Positions 4,977-5,963 of a DNA stretch of 5,963 bases are shown piece after piece. Source of the stretch: a bacterium (lineage in GTDB: Bacteria > Chloroflexota > Dehalococcoidia > Tepidiformales > Tepidiformaceae). Numbering within the stretch: position 1 is the first letter of the stretch; each line of letters starts with the position of its first letter. The position numbers and the translations under genes are program-made. The stretch is from positions 1-5,963 of the forward strand of contig CAMAUF010000160.1 of assembly GCA_945861295.1 (NCBI GenBank). Reading direction: 5' to 3'. Under the pieces are notes generated by a model. The model saw only the letters and a list, made by a program, of their open reading frames with translations. It ran no database searches and was not told where the DNA came from.

Positions 4977-5888
4977 TTAGGCCTGCTTGGCGTTCGCCGC
5001 TTGGAAGGCGGCCAACGTTTGGCCTGCGCGCCACATTGGCACGGCCCCTTCGAGGCTGCAGATCCGGTCCCAGTTCGCCTGGACCCATTCGGCATCGAGG
5101 TTGGCGGCCATGCCCGGCTGGGCGCCTGGCCCTTTGACCATCGAAGCGCGGCTGAAGTTGCCGGCGCCGGCCTCGATCACGTAGCCGCTGGTGCTGCACT
5201 CGTTCGAGACCATGTAAACCACGGCCGGCGAAACGAACTCGGGCTTGAGCTTGTCGACCATCTCCTGCGGCATGACGCTGGCGGTCAGCCGGGTGCCGGC
5301 GACCGGCGCCACCGTGTTGACCATCGTGTTGTACTTGACGCCCTCCTGCTTGAGGACGTTCATCAGCCCGAGCATGCCGGTTTTGGCGGCGCCATAGTTC
5401 GCCTGCCCGAATTGACCCCAGATGCCCGACGATGACGTCGTGAGCATGACGCGGCCGTAGGACTGTTGCCGGAAGACGGGCCAGGCCGCCCGCAGCACGG
5501 TGAACGAACCCTTGAGGTGGACGGCGAAGACCTTGTCCCAGTCTTCTTCGCTCATGTTGTGGAAGGCGACATCGCGGAGGATGCCGGCGTTGCAGATGAC
5601 CACATCCAAGCGGCCGTAGGTATCGATCGCGGTCTTCACCATGTTGAAGCCGCCGTCGTAGGAGGAGACGCTGTCGAAGTTCGGGACACCTTCGCCGCCA
5701 GCGGCCTTGATTTCGTCCACAACCTTCTGAGCGGCGGCGCGGTTCTCGCCTTGGCCGTGCGGGTCGCCACCGAGGTCGTTGACGACGACCTTGGCGCCGC
5801 GGGCGGCGAGATCGAGTGCGTAGGCGCGGCCCAGGCCAGCGCCCGCTCCGGTGACAAGCGCCACCTGACCATCAAATCGAATTGTCAT
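4977..5888 (-). CDS. Short-chain dehydrogenase, 3-hydroxyacyl-CoA dehydrogenase type (MFE-2/HSD17B4-like)
   Basis: Cytoplasmic NAD(P)-dependent oxidoreductase, 303 residues, with a Rossmann fold. It has the nucleotide-binding TGAGAGLG (13-20), NAG (100-102) and catalytic S152, Y165 and K169 (within SSSG and QANYGAAK). The VNDLGGD segment (36-42), with Asp after the second strand, favours NAD over NADP. VHLKGSF, GQANYGAAK, NTVAPVAGTR, MPQEMVDKLKPEFV and the tail ANWDRICSLEGA closely follow the dehydrogenase domain of peroxisomal multifunctional enzyme 2, which oxidises 3-hydroxyacyl-CoA in beta-oxidation. Here the domain stands alone, without hydratase or sterol-carrier parts. Substrate could be acyl-CoA or steroid side chains; this is inferred from family likeness. 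The ATG at 5886-5888 is the first start after an in-frame TGA, with AAGGA 11 bases upstream. It converges on the peroxidase. Confidence 0.93.
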   Translation of the reverse strand: MTIRFDGQVALVTGAGAGLGRAYALDLAARGAKVVVNDLGGDPHGQGENRAAAQKVVDEIKAAGGEGVPNFDSVSSYDGGFNMVKTAIDTYGRLDVVICNAGILRDVAFHNMSEEDWDKVFAVHLKGSFTVLRAAWPVFRQQSYGRVMLTTSSSGIWGQFGQANYGAAKTGMLGLMNVLKQEGVKYNTMVNTVAPVAGTRLTASVMPQEMVDKLKPEFVSPAVVYMVSNECSTSGYVIEAGAGNFSRASMVKGPGAQPGMAANLDAEWVQANWDRICSLEGAVPMWRAGQTLAAFQAANAKQA

Positions 5889-5924
5889 GATTGTTCATTT
5901 CCTTCCCTGCCGATGTTGGTTACG

Positions 5925-5941
5925 CCTGGCAGGTTACCAGG
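5925..5941. repeat. Short dyad upstream of the dehydrogenase
   Basis: CCTGG (5925-5929) and CCAGG (5937-5941) are inverted around seven bases, 37 bases before the dehydrogenase start on the minus strand. TetR-type regulators of lipid genes often bind such dyads near the promoter, but five-base arms are short and I see no clear promoter boxes here. Confidence 0.2.
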
Positions 5942-5963
5942 AGAATCCCGTTGTGACTGGCTC

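Noticed and set aside
4493..5435. Frames crossing the convergent peroxidase/dehydrogenase junction on either strand
   Set aside because: They overlap two well-supported genes and the terminator hairpin and are His/Arg-rich artefacts of GC bias.
5514..5519. His124 in VHLKG of the dehydrogenase, where classical SDR enzymes have the catalytic-tetrad Asn (NLKG)
   Set aside because: The MFE-2/HSD17B4 branch normally has VHLRG at this place, so this is a family trait and not a lost residue.

Overview
The window is a GC-rich stretch of bacterial chromosome carrying ordinary cellular genes. I see no insertion sequence, phage gene, CRISPR array, tRNA or rRNA. The helicase style (a partial DEAD-box protein whose core matches actinobacterial-type enzymes), the GroEL sequence, a CIRCE operator directly in front of a groEL that lacks groES, and the frequent non-ATG starts suggest an actinobacterium or a member of the Chloroflexota. 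This placement is an impression from protein style, not a phylogeny.

Left part, minus strand (1-955): the N-terminal 150 codons of a DEAD-box RNA helicase run off the left edge. Upstream of it lies an unusual leader with a promoter-like pair, two nested stem-loops and a Shine-Dalgarno sequence, but no ATG, GTG or TTG start in the helicase frame. Further upstream is an 88-residue protein of unknown function, oriented like the helicase.

Middle, plus strand (956-3201): a divergent intergenic region with a 9-bp inverted repeat and a perfect CIRCE-type operator leads into groEL (533 residues, TTG start). This GroEL keeps its ATPase residues but lacks the Gly-Gly-Met tail and has an altered apical segment. 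A stem-loop at the groEL stop codon is followed 57 bases later by a 107-residue protein with a CxxC motif, then by a 15-bp perfect hairpin that probably ends the unit. HrcA repression at CIRCE would place groEL, and perhaps the small gene after it, under heat-shock control.

Right part (3202-5963): a plus-strand gene encodes a Tat-exported haem peroxidase of the animal-peroxidase superfamily (506 residues, TTG start, good Shine-Dalgarno). It converges on a minus-strand short-chain dehydrogenase that resembles the 3-hydroxyacyl-CoA dehydrogenase domain of peroxisomal multifunctional enzyme 2. A second 15-bp perfect hairpin, sharing its 8-base core with the first, sits between them and could terminate both genes.

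The genes do not form one pathway: RNA remodelling, protein folding, extracytoplasmic peroxide chemistry and lipid or acyl-CoA oxidation are simply neighbours. No clearly new system is visible. The best leads are the helicase leader with its missing start codon, the divergent tail-less GroEL with its small downstream partner, and the recurring hairpin terminators.
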